From: Leucobacter insecticola
Lineage (GTDB): Bacteria > Actinomycetota > Actinomycetes > Actinomycetales > Microbacteriaceae
Length of the DNA: 64,000 nucleotides
Direction: 5' to 3'
Assembly: GCF_011382965.1 (NCBI RefSeq)
Contig: NZ_CP049934.1
Span: 2,666,001 to 2,730,000 of the forward strand
The notes beneath the pieces were generated by a model, which saw only the letters and a program-made list of their open reading frames with translations, did no database searches and was not told the origin of the DNA. This document shows positions 18,156 to 27,315 of this stretch, in pieces (the stretch's first letter is position 1; each line of letters opens with the position of its first letter). The translations under genes were made by a program, and so were the position numbers.

Positions 18156-19176
18156 ACCGTATCTGCTTTCTCTATGGGGTTTGGGAGGTCAGTCTGCGGC
18201 TCGCGTGCGGCGAACGCGCGCGCCTTCGCTCGTCTCGACGCCGCCATCGCGATGATCACCGCAGCGATCAGCGCGAGAGCGATCACTCCGACGACACACC
18301 ACACCACGATGGCGAGCGTATTTGCGCCCGCCTCGGGCTCTGCGATCGAGCCGTCCTGAGCCTTGGCCGTATCGCCGTCTTGCGCGCTCGTGTCGTGCGG
18401 CTGCGAGGTCATCGTGAACGCGGGAGCCGGGTCCGTCGCATCTCCAACTGCGAAGCGGAGTGTGCCCTGGGCGGTCACGGCCTCCCCTGTGTTGAGCTCC
18501 GCGTCGAACTGAATGTCGACGAGGTAGATCCCGGGTGCGCTGAACACCCAGTTCGCGTGGGTGTGCGTGTTGACCTCGATCCAGGACTGCTGCGGAAAGG
18601 ACTCGAGCGAAGACCACAGGGGTTCAGGATCGCCGAAGTTGCCGCTCTGCAGGTAGACCACTACGTCGCCCGGTCCCTCCACCCCAGAACGGTCAGCGTG
18701 GTGCCAAGTTTCAGGGAGCCAAGCACGTTGGGCTCCTGCGTATTCCAGCCTGCCCACACCACGTCGGGCTTCTGGGCTTGCGGCACCACCCAAACTTCGG
18801 AGCCGGGAGCCTGACCGAGGAATGCGTAGGCTGGCGCATCCGGGACCTGGAGCATGGCCGCATCACTGACTTTCAACACGACGTCTTCAAGGTTCCGCCA
18901 ATACGACGGCGAGGCCGTGTCGTCGTGAATCTGAATGATCCACTCGCCGGTGTTCAGCGTCGGCCCGAAGTCAACGTGTCCGCGATCCAACACGACCTGC
19001 CCGCTGCCCTGCGCCTGATTCGGATCGAGGATCTGGTCGAGGCCGTCTCCTGGTTCCGCGAAGGCACTAGCCGGGGCTGCGAGGAAGAGCCCGGCCAGCG
19101 CGATCGCTGAAGCCAGCGCCGCAGCGCGCACCAGCGATCTCAGTGGTGTGAATCGTGTCGGCTTCACTCTGTTCAT
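18152..19176 (-). CDS. choice-of-anchor M surface protein, single domain (frame broken as written)
   Basis: The N-terminal half (signal peptide LASAIALAGLFLAAPASAFA; LDRGHVDFGPTLN) and C-terminal half (GDVVVYLQSG; HTHANWVFSAPGIYLV) are in different frames. One base added to the run of four at 18682-18685 gives TLTVLGVEGPGDVVVY and a 341-residue protein. It is one anchored-repeat domain followed by an acidic linker, a transmembrane helix (WCVVGVIALALIAAVIIAM) and an Arg-rich cytoplasmic tail. It sits between the substrate-binding protein and ATPase genes with 4-base overlaps on both sides, so it belongs to the transporter. Confidence 0.87.
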
Positions 19177-20793
19177 GGTGTTCCTTTTCTGGGCGCGGTC
19201 AGGCAGTCGCGCACGGACTGCGCGTTGAAGCGCATCATGTCGATGTAGGTGGTGGCGTCTTCGTCGAATGCATCGCCGTAGATCGGGCAGACGCTGATCC
19301 CCTGCTCCTTCGCGACCTCCGTAAGGGTTGACGAACGGGAGGCCAGGTTGGGTTCCAGGAACACTGCCGGCACCTGCAAATTGCGGATCGTCTCTGTGAG
19401 GCGTTTTCGTTCCGCGAGCGAGGGCTCCACCGCCGGATTCGGCGTCACAAACCCCGACACGCTGAGGTCGTAGGCCTGCGCGAAGTATCCGAAGGCATCG
19501 TGGGTCGTCACGAGGGTGCGATCCTGGCGCGGTATCTGCGCAACGGTGTCGCGCACCTCAAGGTCAAGATCCGCGAGCTCGGTCAGGTAGGCTGCGGCAT
19601 TGCGCGAGTACTCGGCAGTGCCCGCAGGATCGACCTCGCTGAGGGTGTCGCGGATGATCTCAACGTAGGCCATCGCGTTGCGCACGTTTTGCCACAGGTG
19701 CGGATCGATTTCCCCGTGCACGTGCTTGCCAAGCACCGCCTGCGGTAGCTGATAGATCGGCTCCCCGCCCGCCCGAGGAAGCGATAGGCGGGGTCGCCCG
19801 GGATTTCGTGGAGCGCCTTGTTCGGCACCTCCACAATGACGTCGGCGATCGGAAAGAACTCCTGATGCACGTCTCCCGAGCCGTGTTCATGGTCGAGTAG
19901 CACCTCGAAGCTACGAGTGGCCAGATCTACTGTCAGGTCTGAGTGACCAGAATCCAAAACCGTCGCGGTCTCTTTCCCCGGAACGGTGTGCGGGTTGACA
20001 CCGACCGCAAAGGTGACCCGATCTGAGGCGATCGGGATCGGCTTCTGCGTGGCATCGGTCTGCAGTTTCGCCTCAAGATCCAGGGTGTAGATGCCGGGTT
20101 TTGTGAAGGCCCAACTGAGGTGTGTGTGCGCGTCCGGAGGCAAGCTGACTGTGTCGTCGCGGTATCCGTTGGTCGCATCAAAACCGTTTGCGGATTCAAA
20201 GTACACATCGACGTCACCGAAGCTCCCCGTGAGATACGCGACGAGATCGCCGGGGCCCGAGGCCGCGGTTGCAGAAAGAAGAACGGTTGAGGTGCGGTTT
20301 GCTCCGAGCGCCGCGCCGTCGCCCTTCACGCGCAATCCCAGCCAAACCGTGTCGAGAGAGGCGTCTTCGACGAGTGGAATGAGTTCCGCCGCGTATTTCA
20401 CCGCTTCTTCCGCGAGCGCAACGTTGGGGATGCCATCGGGCAGATTCGTGTCGATCGCCTTAATCAGGCTCTGTTCTTCGAACATAAGGTAGTTCGTAAA
20501 CGCAACATCGGCGTAGACAATGTCGCGGACATCGCGCAGCGTGGGCTCGTAACTGTGGGGATCGCCCCCTGGGGAACGAGTGGGGTGACTTCTGCTCGAT
20601 CACCGGCGACGTTGCGGGCGAGGTCCGCGAGAATACCGGTGGTGGTGACCACTTGGATCGGGTCGGCGGCGGATCGCTGCGCCGCCGGCTGCATGTGCTG
20701 CGCCGACTGGGCCGGTGAGGCCGCCACGCACCCGGCAAGGAGCGCGGCGGAGGCGGCCGCCAGGGCCGCCAGTTTCAGGGACCGAATACGCAC
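19173..20793 (-). CDS. anchored-repeat ABC transporter substrate-binding lipoprotein with inserted surface domain (two frame breaks)
   Basis: Starts MRIRSLKLAALAAASAALLAGC, a lipoprotein signal with lipobox LAGC. The first part is a ZnuA/TroA-like lobe (VVTTTGILADLARNVAGD). One base added at 20565-20569 gives VPQGGDPHSYEPTLRDV, restoring the first metal His. An anchored-repeat domain (VTFAV..., HTHLSWAFTKPGIYTL, LDSGHSDLTV) then interrupts the fold. A second base at 19763-19766 leads back to the ZnuA fold with HGEIDPHLWQN, FLEPNLASR and YGDAFDEDA, which supply the remaining ligands. Repaired length is 540 residues against ~300 for ZnuA. It likely delivers Zn2+ or Mn2+ to the permease. Confidence 0.88.
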
Positions 20794-20829
20794 AACACTT
20801 CTTTCAAATTGAGAAATAGGTACGAGGAG

Positions 20830-20866
20830 GTGTGAGTGGGGCAGGAAACAACTGCCCCACCCACAC
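20830..20866 (-). terminator. hairpin between surface-protein gene and transporter genes
   Basis: A 15-base stem (20830-20844 with 20852-20866, 14 of 15 paired, centred on TGGGGCAG/CTGCCCCA) closes a 7-base loop. There is no U-run. It lies 9 bases after the stop of the large surface-protein gene and before the substrate-binding gene, so it may act as a partial terminator or processing site that lets the surface protein be made in excess over the transporter. Confidence 0.6.
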
Positions 20867-20874
20867 CCCGGGTG

Positions 20875-23800
20875 TTAGTCGATCGGTGTTGTGTTACGGC
20901 GGCGCTGCAGCAGCACCGTGCCAGTACCCGCGAGGAGCAGCAGACCTGAAGCAAAGCCGATCCCGATGGGGAGCTCGCTACCGGTCTTTGCGAGACCTGA
21001 GCCGGCCGCTCCGGCCTTGTCCCCCGCTGTGCCGCCGGGCTTCACCGCGCCAGGCTTCACATCGCCGGGCTTGGCGCCCGGCGTCGTGCCGCCGCCTGTT
21101 CCAGCAGCGCTGACCTGCAACTGTTCCCAGCCGATGACCTGCCCAGCCGCATCAAACACGGCGAGGCGGTGTGCTCCGACAGGGAGGTCGGCTGGAATCG
21201 TAACCGCGATGCTGCCATCCGCCGCAACCTGCACCCAATCGTTGCCGAGCAGCTTTGGCTCTGAGAACATCCACGCGGCGATCCACTCACCTGCGCGTTC
21301 GTTCCCCTTGCCGAGTTGCACGGAGACGACCTGCCCCTGCACAGGAGCCTTCGTCGATAGGGAGATCCCACCGGCCTGCGTGTGATCCAGCGCGGATTCG
21401 CTCTGCGCCTGCGGTGCTTTGCTCGGCTTTGCGGATCCAGGCAGCACCGTGAGTGCGACCGGCTGCGACTCTGCGATGACCTTGTGTCCGTGTCCGTAGA
21501 GCTTTGCCACGATCAGCGCACCAGCATCGCCGGTTTTCACCTCGTGCTTCAGCTCCGCCCCTCGCGCCCCGGAGATCACGGAGTAATCCGCGTCGCCCGC
21601 CCGCTTGATGAACCAGTGGTAGTGATCCTCGCCCGTGACAGGGTTCTGCACCGCGGTCAATTTCGCCGTGTCGCCAGCGTAGTAGCCCGCAGCGAGTCCT
21701 TCGACAGTCAACGTTGTCTCCGGGACCGGATTCTCGCCGCTTGTCGTCACGGAAAGGGTGACGGGTGCCGACTCTGCGAGTACGGCGTGAGTCTCGTCAA
21801 AGAGACGCAGCACGAGCTGTGCACCCGCGTCTTCCGCGGTCACCGGGTATGCGAGATCCTTGTCGCGCGACTGGTCGACCCAGACAAAGTCGGTTGCACC
21901 TGCCCGCTTGATATACCAGTGGTAGTGATCGTGATCCGTTTGCGGTGTTTGCGTGGATGTCAGCTTCGCGACGTCGCCGGGCACATAGCTGTGCTTGTCG
22001 GTGGTCACGTTCAGCACCGTGGCGATCTCGCGTTGCTTGGCGGTGATCGTCACGGGCTTGGATTCGGCGTGCACTTTGCCGTTGTGCAGCAACTGCACCT
22101 TGACCTGGATCCCACTGTTGGCAAGGCTCGGCTTGAATTTGTAGGTGGCGGCAGTTTGTCCGTCGACCGCGGCAAAGGAGTCCGCGCCAGGCAGCTTCAC
22201 CCACCACTGGTATTCGCTCAGCCCGGTCGGGGTGGACTGCTCGGCCGTCAGGGTCGCGCCCTGGCCGACCCAGTAGTCGTCAGCGGCCCGGTTCGTCTTG
22301 ATCGTCAGATCCGTCTCGGGTACCTCGCCGCCGTGGTGGTCGTCAAGTTTCACTACGACCGGCGCAGATTCCACGTAGGGGCGCCCGTCATCGTAGCTCA
22401 GCTTCGCGATCACAGCGGCACCGTTCAGTTCCTCGCTCGCGGCGAAGGAATAGCTGGCGTCGTTCGCGCCATCGACGAGGATCGGGGCAGCCTCGCCCTG
22501 CTTCTGCACGTACCACTCATAGCGGTTCAGCACCGAGGCGGGGGTCACGCTCGCCGAGAGCTGTACCGTGTCGCCGCTGTGGTAGTGGTCGGCGATCCCA
22601 CTCACGCTCACCTTTTGTAGCGGGGCCGCACCGTGGTCGTTCACCGATATCTTCACTGCACTCGCGGTCGCCAGCACAGTGGCTCCCTCGCCGATCAACT
22701 CAGCGGTGACCTGTGCACCGTCCAGCGCCTGTTCCGCTGTCAGACGGTGGCTCGCGCCTGTCGCCCCCTCGATCTGCACCGGCGCAGCCTGGTCGCTGCG
22801 CTGCAGGAACCAGCGGTAAGTGCCGTTCTCCACGGCCGGGTCGCCGGTCACTGAGAGATTGATGGGCGAGTTGCTGTGGTAGTGGTGGGCAAGCTTGCCA
22901 ATCGCGATTGTCTGCACGGACGGGGCGGCGACCTGGATCTTCACAGGCTCCGATTCAACCACCAGGGGCTTCGCCGATCCCGAAGCGAAATCTTGCCCAC
23001 CCGACACAGCGACCCGATACTGCGCTCCCTCGGCCGCGGCGACCGTCAGTGTCGCGCTGTTCGCGCCCGCCACGGCCTGCCAGGCATCCGTGTCCGAGTT
23101 GCGCGTCGACCACGCATACTCATTGAAGCTCGATTCCGCGGGGATCTGTGCTGCAGACAACGTCACGTTATCCCCAGCGGCCACCACGGCGTCTGCGCCG
23201 GTAACCGTCACAGCGGTCGGTATCGGCGACACTACAAAGGTGTAGCTTGCCGAATTCGTGACCGCTGTTTTCGCTCCGTCGCCGCTTTTCACGGTGGCCT
23301 GAGCGCTCAGTTTATATGTTCCTGGTTCGGTGAACGCCCAGTTGGCATGTGTGTGTGCCGGGAAGGGCTGGTCGATCGTACCGGGCAGGGAGTAGCCACC
23401 GTCGACGAGAAGCGATGCCGGAGCACCCCAGAGGCCTTGGGTCCACAGGTACACCTGCCCGGGCCCGTCTACGGCAACGCTGATCTTTGTGTCCGCGCCA
23501 GGAAACGCGGACTGCACTCCCTGCGTATCCCAGCCTGGCCAAATGAGGTTCCAATCCTGCGTGAGGGGCAGATGATAGAAACTTGTGGGCGCTCCCGGCG
23601 GGACCGCGGCCGCGGGGAAGCCTGTGCTGAAGGACTGGCTCTTCACCGCGAGTTCCACAGACTCCGGCGTGCGCAGTACATGGGTTCCGGTGACGTCTTC
23701 CTTGAGTACGAGCCGCGGAGTGTCATCTTCGTTCAGGATGAGATTGAAGGCGTCGATGTGGCCTGATTCGAGGCGAACGGGGTCTTCGATGACGAGGGGA

Positions 23801-23898
23801 GCCTCCACCGCGGATGCAGCGGTAGGGATCCCCAGCCCGCCCATCAGCGCGAGCACCCCAATGAGGGCACCGCCTCGAGCGCGAGTCTTGGTGAGCAT
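20875..23898 (-). CDS. cell-wall-anchored choice-of-anchor M protein with Ig-like repeats and LAxTG sortase signal
   Basis: 1007 residues. Signal peptide (GALIGVLALMGGLGIPTAASA), then an anchored-repeat domain (LESGHIDAFNL; LPLTQDWNLIWPGWD; HTHANWAFTEPGTYKL), then a chain of about six Ig-like modules of ~90-100 residues. Several modules begin with a His/Tyr-rich stretch (HHYHS, DHYHSGDTV, DHDHYHWYIKRAG, GEDHYHWFIKRAG). A Gly/Pro/Lys spacer leads to LAKTG, a hydrophobic helix and RRR, the class E-type sortase signal. The His-rich modules could hold zinc at the surface. It heads the operon behind a Zur-box-like site; GGT-type RBS precedes ATG 23898. Confidence 0.92.
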   Translation of the reverse strand: MLTKTRARGGALIGVLALMGGLGIPTAASAVEAPLVIEDPVRLESGHIDAFNLILNEDDTPRLVLKEDVTGTHVLRTPESVELAVKSQSFSTGFPAAAVPPGAPTSFYHLPLTQDWNLIWPGWDTQGVQSAFPGADTKISVAVDGPGQVYLWTQGLWGAPASLLVDGGYSLPGTIDQPFPAHTHANWAFTEPGTYKLSAQATVKSGDGAKTAVTNSASYTFVVSPIPTAVTVTGADAVVAAGDNVTLSAAQIPAESSFNEYAWSTRNSDTDAWQAVAGANSATLTVAAAEGAQYRVAVSGGQDFASGSAKPLVVESEPVKIQVAAPSVQTIAIGKLAHHYHSNSPINLSVTGDPAVENGTYRWFLQRSDQAAPVQIEGATGASHRLTAEQALDGAQVTAELIGEGATVLATASAVKISVNDHGAAPLQKVSVSGIADHYHSGDTVQLSASVTPASVLNRYEWYVQKQGEAAPILVDGANDASYSFAASEELNGAAVIAKLSYDDGRPYVESAPVVVKLDDHHGGEVPETDLTIKTNRAADDYWVGQGATLTAEQSTPTGLSEYQWWVKLPGADSFAAVDGQTAATYKFKPSLANSGIQVKVQLLHNGKVHAESKPVTITAKQREIATVLNVTTDKHSYVPGDVAKLTSTQTPQTDHDHYHWYIKRAGATDFVWVDQSRDKDLAYPVTAEDAGAQLVLRLFDETHAVLAESAPVTLSVTTSGENPVPETTLTVEGLAAGYYAGDTAKLTAVQNPVTGEDHYHWFIKRAGDADYSVISGARGAELKHEVKTGDAGALIVAKLYGHGHKVIAESQPVALTVLPGSAKPSKAPQAQSESALDHTQAGGISLSTKAPVQGQVVSVQLGKGNERAGEWIAAWMFSEPKLLGNDWVQVAADGSIAVTIPADLPVGAHRLAVFDAAGQVIGWEQLQVSAAGTGGGTTPGAKPGDVKPGAVKPGGTAGDKAGAAGSGLAKTGSELPIGIGFASGLLLLAGTGTVLLQRRRNTTPID

Positions 23899-23953
23899 GC
23901 AGATGTACCTTTCAGTGTTGGTCGGCTCGACGAAGCCGAACTCGCCTCTCTAT

Positions 23954-23968
23954 TGAGAACGATAATCA
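23954..23968. promoter_or_regulatory. Zur-box-like palindrome
   Basis: TGAGAACGATAATCA is a 7-1-7 imperfect palindrome that keeps the TGA-N-AA--AT--TCA positions of actinobacterial Zur sites (typical TGAAAATGATTTTCA). It lies 56 bases upstream of the ATG of the large surface-protein gene, the first gene of the seven-gene transporter operon, and 76 bases upstream of divergent gabT. Zur represses zinc-uptake genes when zinc is ample, which fits a zinc transporter. Related Fur-family boxes (Fur, Mur) are the alternatives. Confidence 0.7.
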
Positions 23969-24043
23969 TAAGCATATAGGCCGAGGTAAAAGAGCGCCAC
24001 CCGATCACCCCGCGACACGGCCGCGCGGAGTAGGATCGAGCGT

Positions 24044-25414
24044 ATGACTGAAGTGACCTTGAGCCCTGCAGCACCGTCCACCACGAGCGAGCAAGCGATC
24101 GCACAGGAGCGACGCCTGGTCACCGAGATCCCCGGTCCCCGCTCTCGCGAACTACATGAGCGCCGCAAGGCCGTCGTGCCGCCGGGCGTGCACAGCGTGC
24201 TCCCCGTCTACATTGATCGCGCACACGACTCGATCGTCGTCGATGTCGACGGCAACCACATTATTGATGTCTGCGGCGGGATCGGCGTCACGACGATCGG
24301 CCACACCGACGACGCCGTGATCCAGGCAGCGCGCGAACAGCTCGGCAAGGTCACACACACGCTCTTCACCATGACCCCCTACGAACCCTATGTGCAGGTC
24401 GCGGAGCATCTGGCGCAGGCCATTGCGGGCGGCGAAGGCTACACGACACTCCTCATGAATTCAGGCGCCGAAGCCGTAGAGAACGGCGTCAAGATCGCAC
24501 GCAAGTACACGGGCCGCCCCGGTGTCGCCGTGCTCGAGCACGCCTATCACGGACGCACCATGCTCACCTCGACCATGAATTTCAAGGCTGCACCCTACGC
24601 GCTCGGCTACGGTCCGCGCGCGAGCGATGTTTACAAAGCACCCAATTCCTACCCGCTGCATGACGGACTGAGCGGCGCCGAGGCTGCCAAGCGAACCATC
24701 AACTACCTTGAAAAGGTTGCCGGGGCGGAGGATCTCGCCTGTCTCGTTGTCGAACCCATCCAGGGCGAGGGAGGGTTCATCGTTCCCGCTGACGGCTACC
24801 TCCCGGCGCTGGCCGAATGGTGCCGAGCGAACGGCATCGTGTTCATCGCCGATGAGGTGCAGGCTGGGATGGCGCGCACCGGCACGATGTTCTCGATCGA
24901 ACAGTTCGGAGTCGTGCCGGATATCGTGCTCTCCGCGAAGGGCATTGCTGGCGGTCTCCCCCTGGCTGGCATCACCGGTCGCGCCGAGATCATGGCAAAG
25001 TCTCAGCCGGGAGGCCTCGGGGGCACCTTCGGTGGCAACCCAGTATCGTGCGCCGCGGCCGTCGCGGTCTTCGAACAGATCAAACAGCGCGGCCTGCTCG
25101 CCGAGGCGAAGCGCATCGAGGCAACCTTTGGCGCAGGCCTGCGTGAACTGCAGGAGAAGTACAACGTGATTGCCGAGGTACGCGGAAAGGGCGCGATGCT
25201 CGCGATCGAGATCGTGAAGCCAGGAACGCTCGAGCCCGCGCCGGAGATCGTGGGGCGCGTGATCGACGAGGCAGCCAAGCGTGGCGTGCTACTTCTCAGC
25301 TCCGGCGCCTACAACCAAGCGATCCGGTTCCTTCCCTCACTGAAGATGAGCGACGCGCTGATCGAAGATGTACTCTCGGTACTCGACGAGTCATTCGCCG
25401 AGGCCCTGGGCTAG
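24044..25414 (+). CDS. gabT: 4-aminobutyrate--2-oxoglutarate transaminase
   Basis: 456-residue class III PLP aminotransferase. It shows GGIGVTTIGHTDDAV at the N-terminus, MNSGAEAVENGVKIAR, EPIQGEGGFIVP, DEVQAGMARTGTMF, and the PLP lysine in LSAKGIAGGLPLAGITGR. Overall it fits actinobacterial GabT, which converts GABA to succinate semialdehyde; related omega-amino acids are possible substrates. RBS GGAG precedes ATG 24044. No succinate semialdehyde dehydrogenase gene is adjacent. Confidence 0.93.
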   Translation: MTEVTLSPAAPSTTSEQAIAQERRLVTEIPGPRSRELHERRKAVVPPGVHSVLPVYIDRAHDSIVVDVDGNHIIDVCGGIGVTTIGHTDDAVIQAAREQLGKVTHTLFTMTPYEPYVQVAEHLAQAIAGGEGYTTLLMNSGAEAVENGVKIARKYTGRPGVAVLEHAYHGRTMLTSTMNFKAAPYALGYGPRASDVYKAPNSYPLHDGLSGAEAAKRTINYLEKVAGAEDLACLVVEPIQGEGGFIVPADGYLPALAEWCRANGIVFIADEVQAGMARTGTMFSIEQFGVVPDIVLSAKGIAGGLPLAGITGRAEIMAKSQPGGLGGTFGGNPVSCAAAVAVFEQIKQRGLLAEAKRIEATFGAGLRELQEKYNVIAEVRGKGAMLAIEIVKPGTLEPAPEIVGRVIDEAAKRGVLLLSSGAYNQAIRFLPSLKMSDALIEDVLSVLDESFAEALG

Positions 25415-25429
25415 CTCGGTGCCCCAAGG

Positions 25430-25506
25430 ACACCGATTCGACCTAGAACACCCCGTCTTGACCGATTCGAGGTGTTCTACGTGGAATCGGTGTTCTACGT
25501 GGAATC
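25430..25506. repeat. inverted plus tandem repeat in convergent intergenic region
   Basis: Arms 25430-25452 and 25471-25493 are inverted copies (core GGTGTTCTA-N-GT-N-GAATCGGTGT, about 21 of 23 matching). The right arm is itself the first of two exact 18-bp tandem copies (GGTGTTCTACGTGGAATC at 25471-25488 and 25489-25506). It lies between the gabT and phosphatase stops, so a two-way terminator is likely; the tandem copy suggests local slippage. Confidence 0.6.
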
Positions 25507-25546
25507 AGTATCGTGTGAGAAGGATCGAGCGGGATCAAGTCAGGTG

Positions 25547-26392
25547 CTACGTGGCGTAGTCCTCAGCGGTCAGCCCGGCAGCCTCGACACTGCCGGTGTC
25601 GATCACGTCCCCCACAGCGTGAACGTCGATCACTACGACGGTGACGTTGTCGCGCCCGGCGTTATCGAGCGCCTGCTGCACGAGCTTACGTGCCGCCTGC
25701 TCAGCGGTGCGCTCTGTCGCAAGGAAGTGCTGGATCCCGATATCGGTGAGCTCCTTGGTGAGGCCGTCTGAACAGATCAGAATCCGCTGTCCCGGGATCA
25801 ACGCAAGCGAGGTGTAATCGGGCACCGGCGCCTCATTGAAGCCGACGGCGCGGGTGATCACGTTGGCGTGCGGATGCACCTCCGCCTCTTCCGCTGTGAT
25901 CGCACCTGTGTCGATCAGGTGTTGCACCACCGAGTGATCGACGGTGATCTGACTCAGGGCACCCTTGAAGTACTGGTAGACCCGGGAATCACCGATGTTG
26001 AAGACTTTCCAGGTCGGTTCTTCAGCATCAGTGCCAATGATGACTCCAGTGACAGTTGTCCCGGCGCCGAGTTCCGTCTCACCCGCATCAAGCTCGATGT
26101 CGTCTACCGCATCGCTCAGCACGCCGTCGATGTCACCCTCAGACACCGAGTTGCTGCCTCCAAGCTCAGCCAGACGGCGAACAACGGCGGCAGAGGCAAT
26201 CTCGCCCGCGGAGTGCCCTCCCATGCCATCTGCGACAGCGAACACCGGCGGCACCGTCAAGTAGCTGTCTTGATTGGTCTCGCGTCGCCGACCAACGTCG
26301 GTCAGCGCAAACCAGGAGAGCTCAATCTCCAATTCGCAGTTTTCGCGGTAGCGAAGCCGACGTCGCACGGCATTTTCCCCGCGCGCGGTCAT
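25547..26392 (-). CDS. PP2C-family serine/threonine protein phosphatase
   Basis: 281 residues. PPM/PP2C signatures are FALTDVGRRRETNQDSY (first Asp), VADGMGGHSAGE (metal-binding DGMGG), GAGTTVTGVII, VFNIGDSRVYQY, SDGLTKEL and NAGRDNVTVVVID at the end. There is no membrane segment, so it is a cytosolic enzyme of the PstP catalytic type but without an anchor. It would remove phosphates from Ser/Thr kinase targets; no kinase gene is adjacent. Confidence 0.93.
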   Translation of the reverse strand: MTARGENAVRRRLRYRENCELEIELSWFALTDVGRRRETNQDSYLTVPPVFAVADGMGGHSAGEIASAAVVRRLAELGGSNSVSEGDIDGVLSDAVDDIELDAGETELGAGTTVTGVIIGTDAEEPTWKVFNIGDSRVYQYFKGALSQITVDHSVVQHLIDTGAITAEEAEVHPHANVITRAVGFNEAPVPDYTSLALIPGQRILICSDGLTKELTDIGIQHFLATERTAEQAARKLVQQALDNAGRDNVTVVVIDVHAVGDVIDTGSVEAAGLTAEDYAT

Positions 26393-26421
26393 CGCTCACT
26401 CCGCATAGGCACCCGAGTATC

Positions 26422-27225
26422 CTACCGCGCCAGCGCCGCTTGATTGCCACGCGCGCTCAGACTCGGTGCCCCAAGCTCCGTAACCAGCGTCAGTTGATGG
26501 TGTTCTCCACCACGTGAAAGCTCGATCTGTTCTCCGCTCGCCCACTCAATCAATTCCTCTTCGCAGCCAATCTGTGCCTGCGACAGCGCGAGCCTGCGGA
26601 CGAGATCGCCCTTTGCAGCTTTGTTGAAGTGGTTGAGCGCGCGCACCTCGCCTGCGGCGCTGCGCTGCGCGACATGCAACGAGCTTCCAGCACCCTCGGG
26701 CAGTGGCGCAAGCCTCGCGTAGTCCTTGGAACGCAGATCCAGGATCCAACCAAACCCTGCCCAGTCAATATTTGCGTGCGCGGCCTGCCACACCGCCTTG
26801 GTACTGCCCGCGAGCGCGGGGAGGCGCGAACCCGCAGAGAGGCGGTAGGCCGGGATCTCATCTGCCACGCTGATGAGCCCGAAGAGCGCCGATTGCACTG
26901 AGACGTGGTCGTCAAACCAAGCTCGTGCTGCAGGATCCAGCGACTCCACGTCGAGCGTGTCGTAGAGCACCCCCGTGTAGCGCTCCCCCGCAGGCAGCAC
27001 ACCACTGTCGCCGAGGCGATGATTGTATTCAAGTTCGGCACGATTCTTGACCCCAAGCCCCAGCGCTTTGGCCGCGGCCTCAGGATCCGCACTGAGTGAT
27101 TCGAGGGCGGTGCGCACGGCGGCCCGGGCCGAGTGCAGTATGTCAGCATCACGCAGCGACGCCGAGTTCAGGATCCCGGTTCCCCCCACACGCTTCGTCT
27201 CGGAGGGAGGGAGCAAGATGTGCAT
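26422..27225 (-). CDS. yaaA: YaaA family peroxide stress protein
   Basis: 267 residues from ATG 27225, with AGGAGA just upstream. The N-terminal MHILLPPSETKR and internal YTGVLYDTLD, RLSAGSRLPAL and VRALNHFNKAAKGDLVRRLAL are diagnostic for YaaA/DUF328, which lowers free iron and protects DNA during H2O2 stress in E. coli. It is 91 bases downstream-facing from atpC on the same strand, with its own RBS. Confidence 0.92.
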   Translation of the reverse strand: MHILLPPSETKRVGGTGILNSASLRDADILHSARAAVRTALESLSADPEAAAKALGLGVKNRAELEYNHRLGDSGVLPAGERYTGVLYDTLDVESLDPAARAWFDDHVSVQSALFGLISVADEIPAYRLSAGSRLPALAGSTKAVWQAAHANIDWAGFGWILDLRSKDYARLAPLPEGAGSSLHVAQRSAAGEVRALNHFNKAAKGDLVRRLALSQAQIGCEEELIEWASGEQIELSRGGEHHQLTLVTELGAPSLSARGNQAALAR

Positions 27226-27315
27226 GGTTCTCCTGGAGGTGTGGCGGTTGTGTGCGGGGATGACAAAGGCCGCACGCTCCGAAGAACGCACGGCCTTCGC
27301 CACTACTTCAGCGAT

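Noticed and set aside
25430..25506. CRISPR-like array
   Set aside because: Only two tandem 18-bp copies without spacers, plus one inverted copy; this is a hairpin with a duplication. No CRISPR array was seen anywhere in the window.
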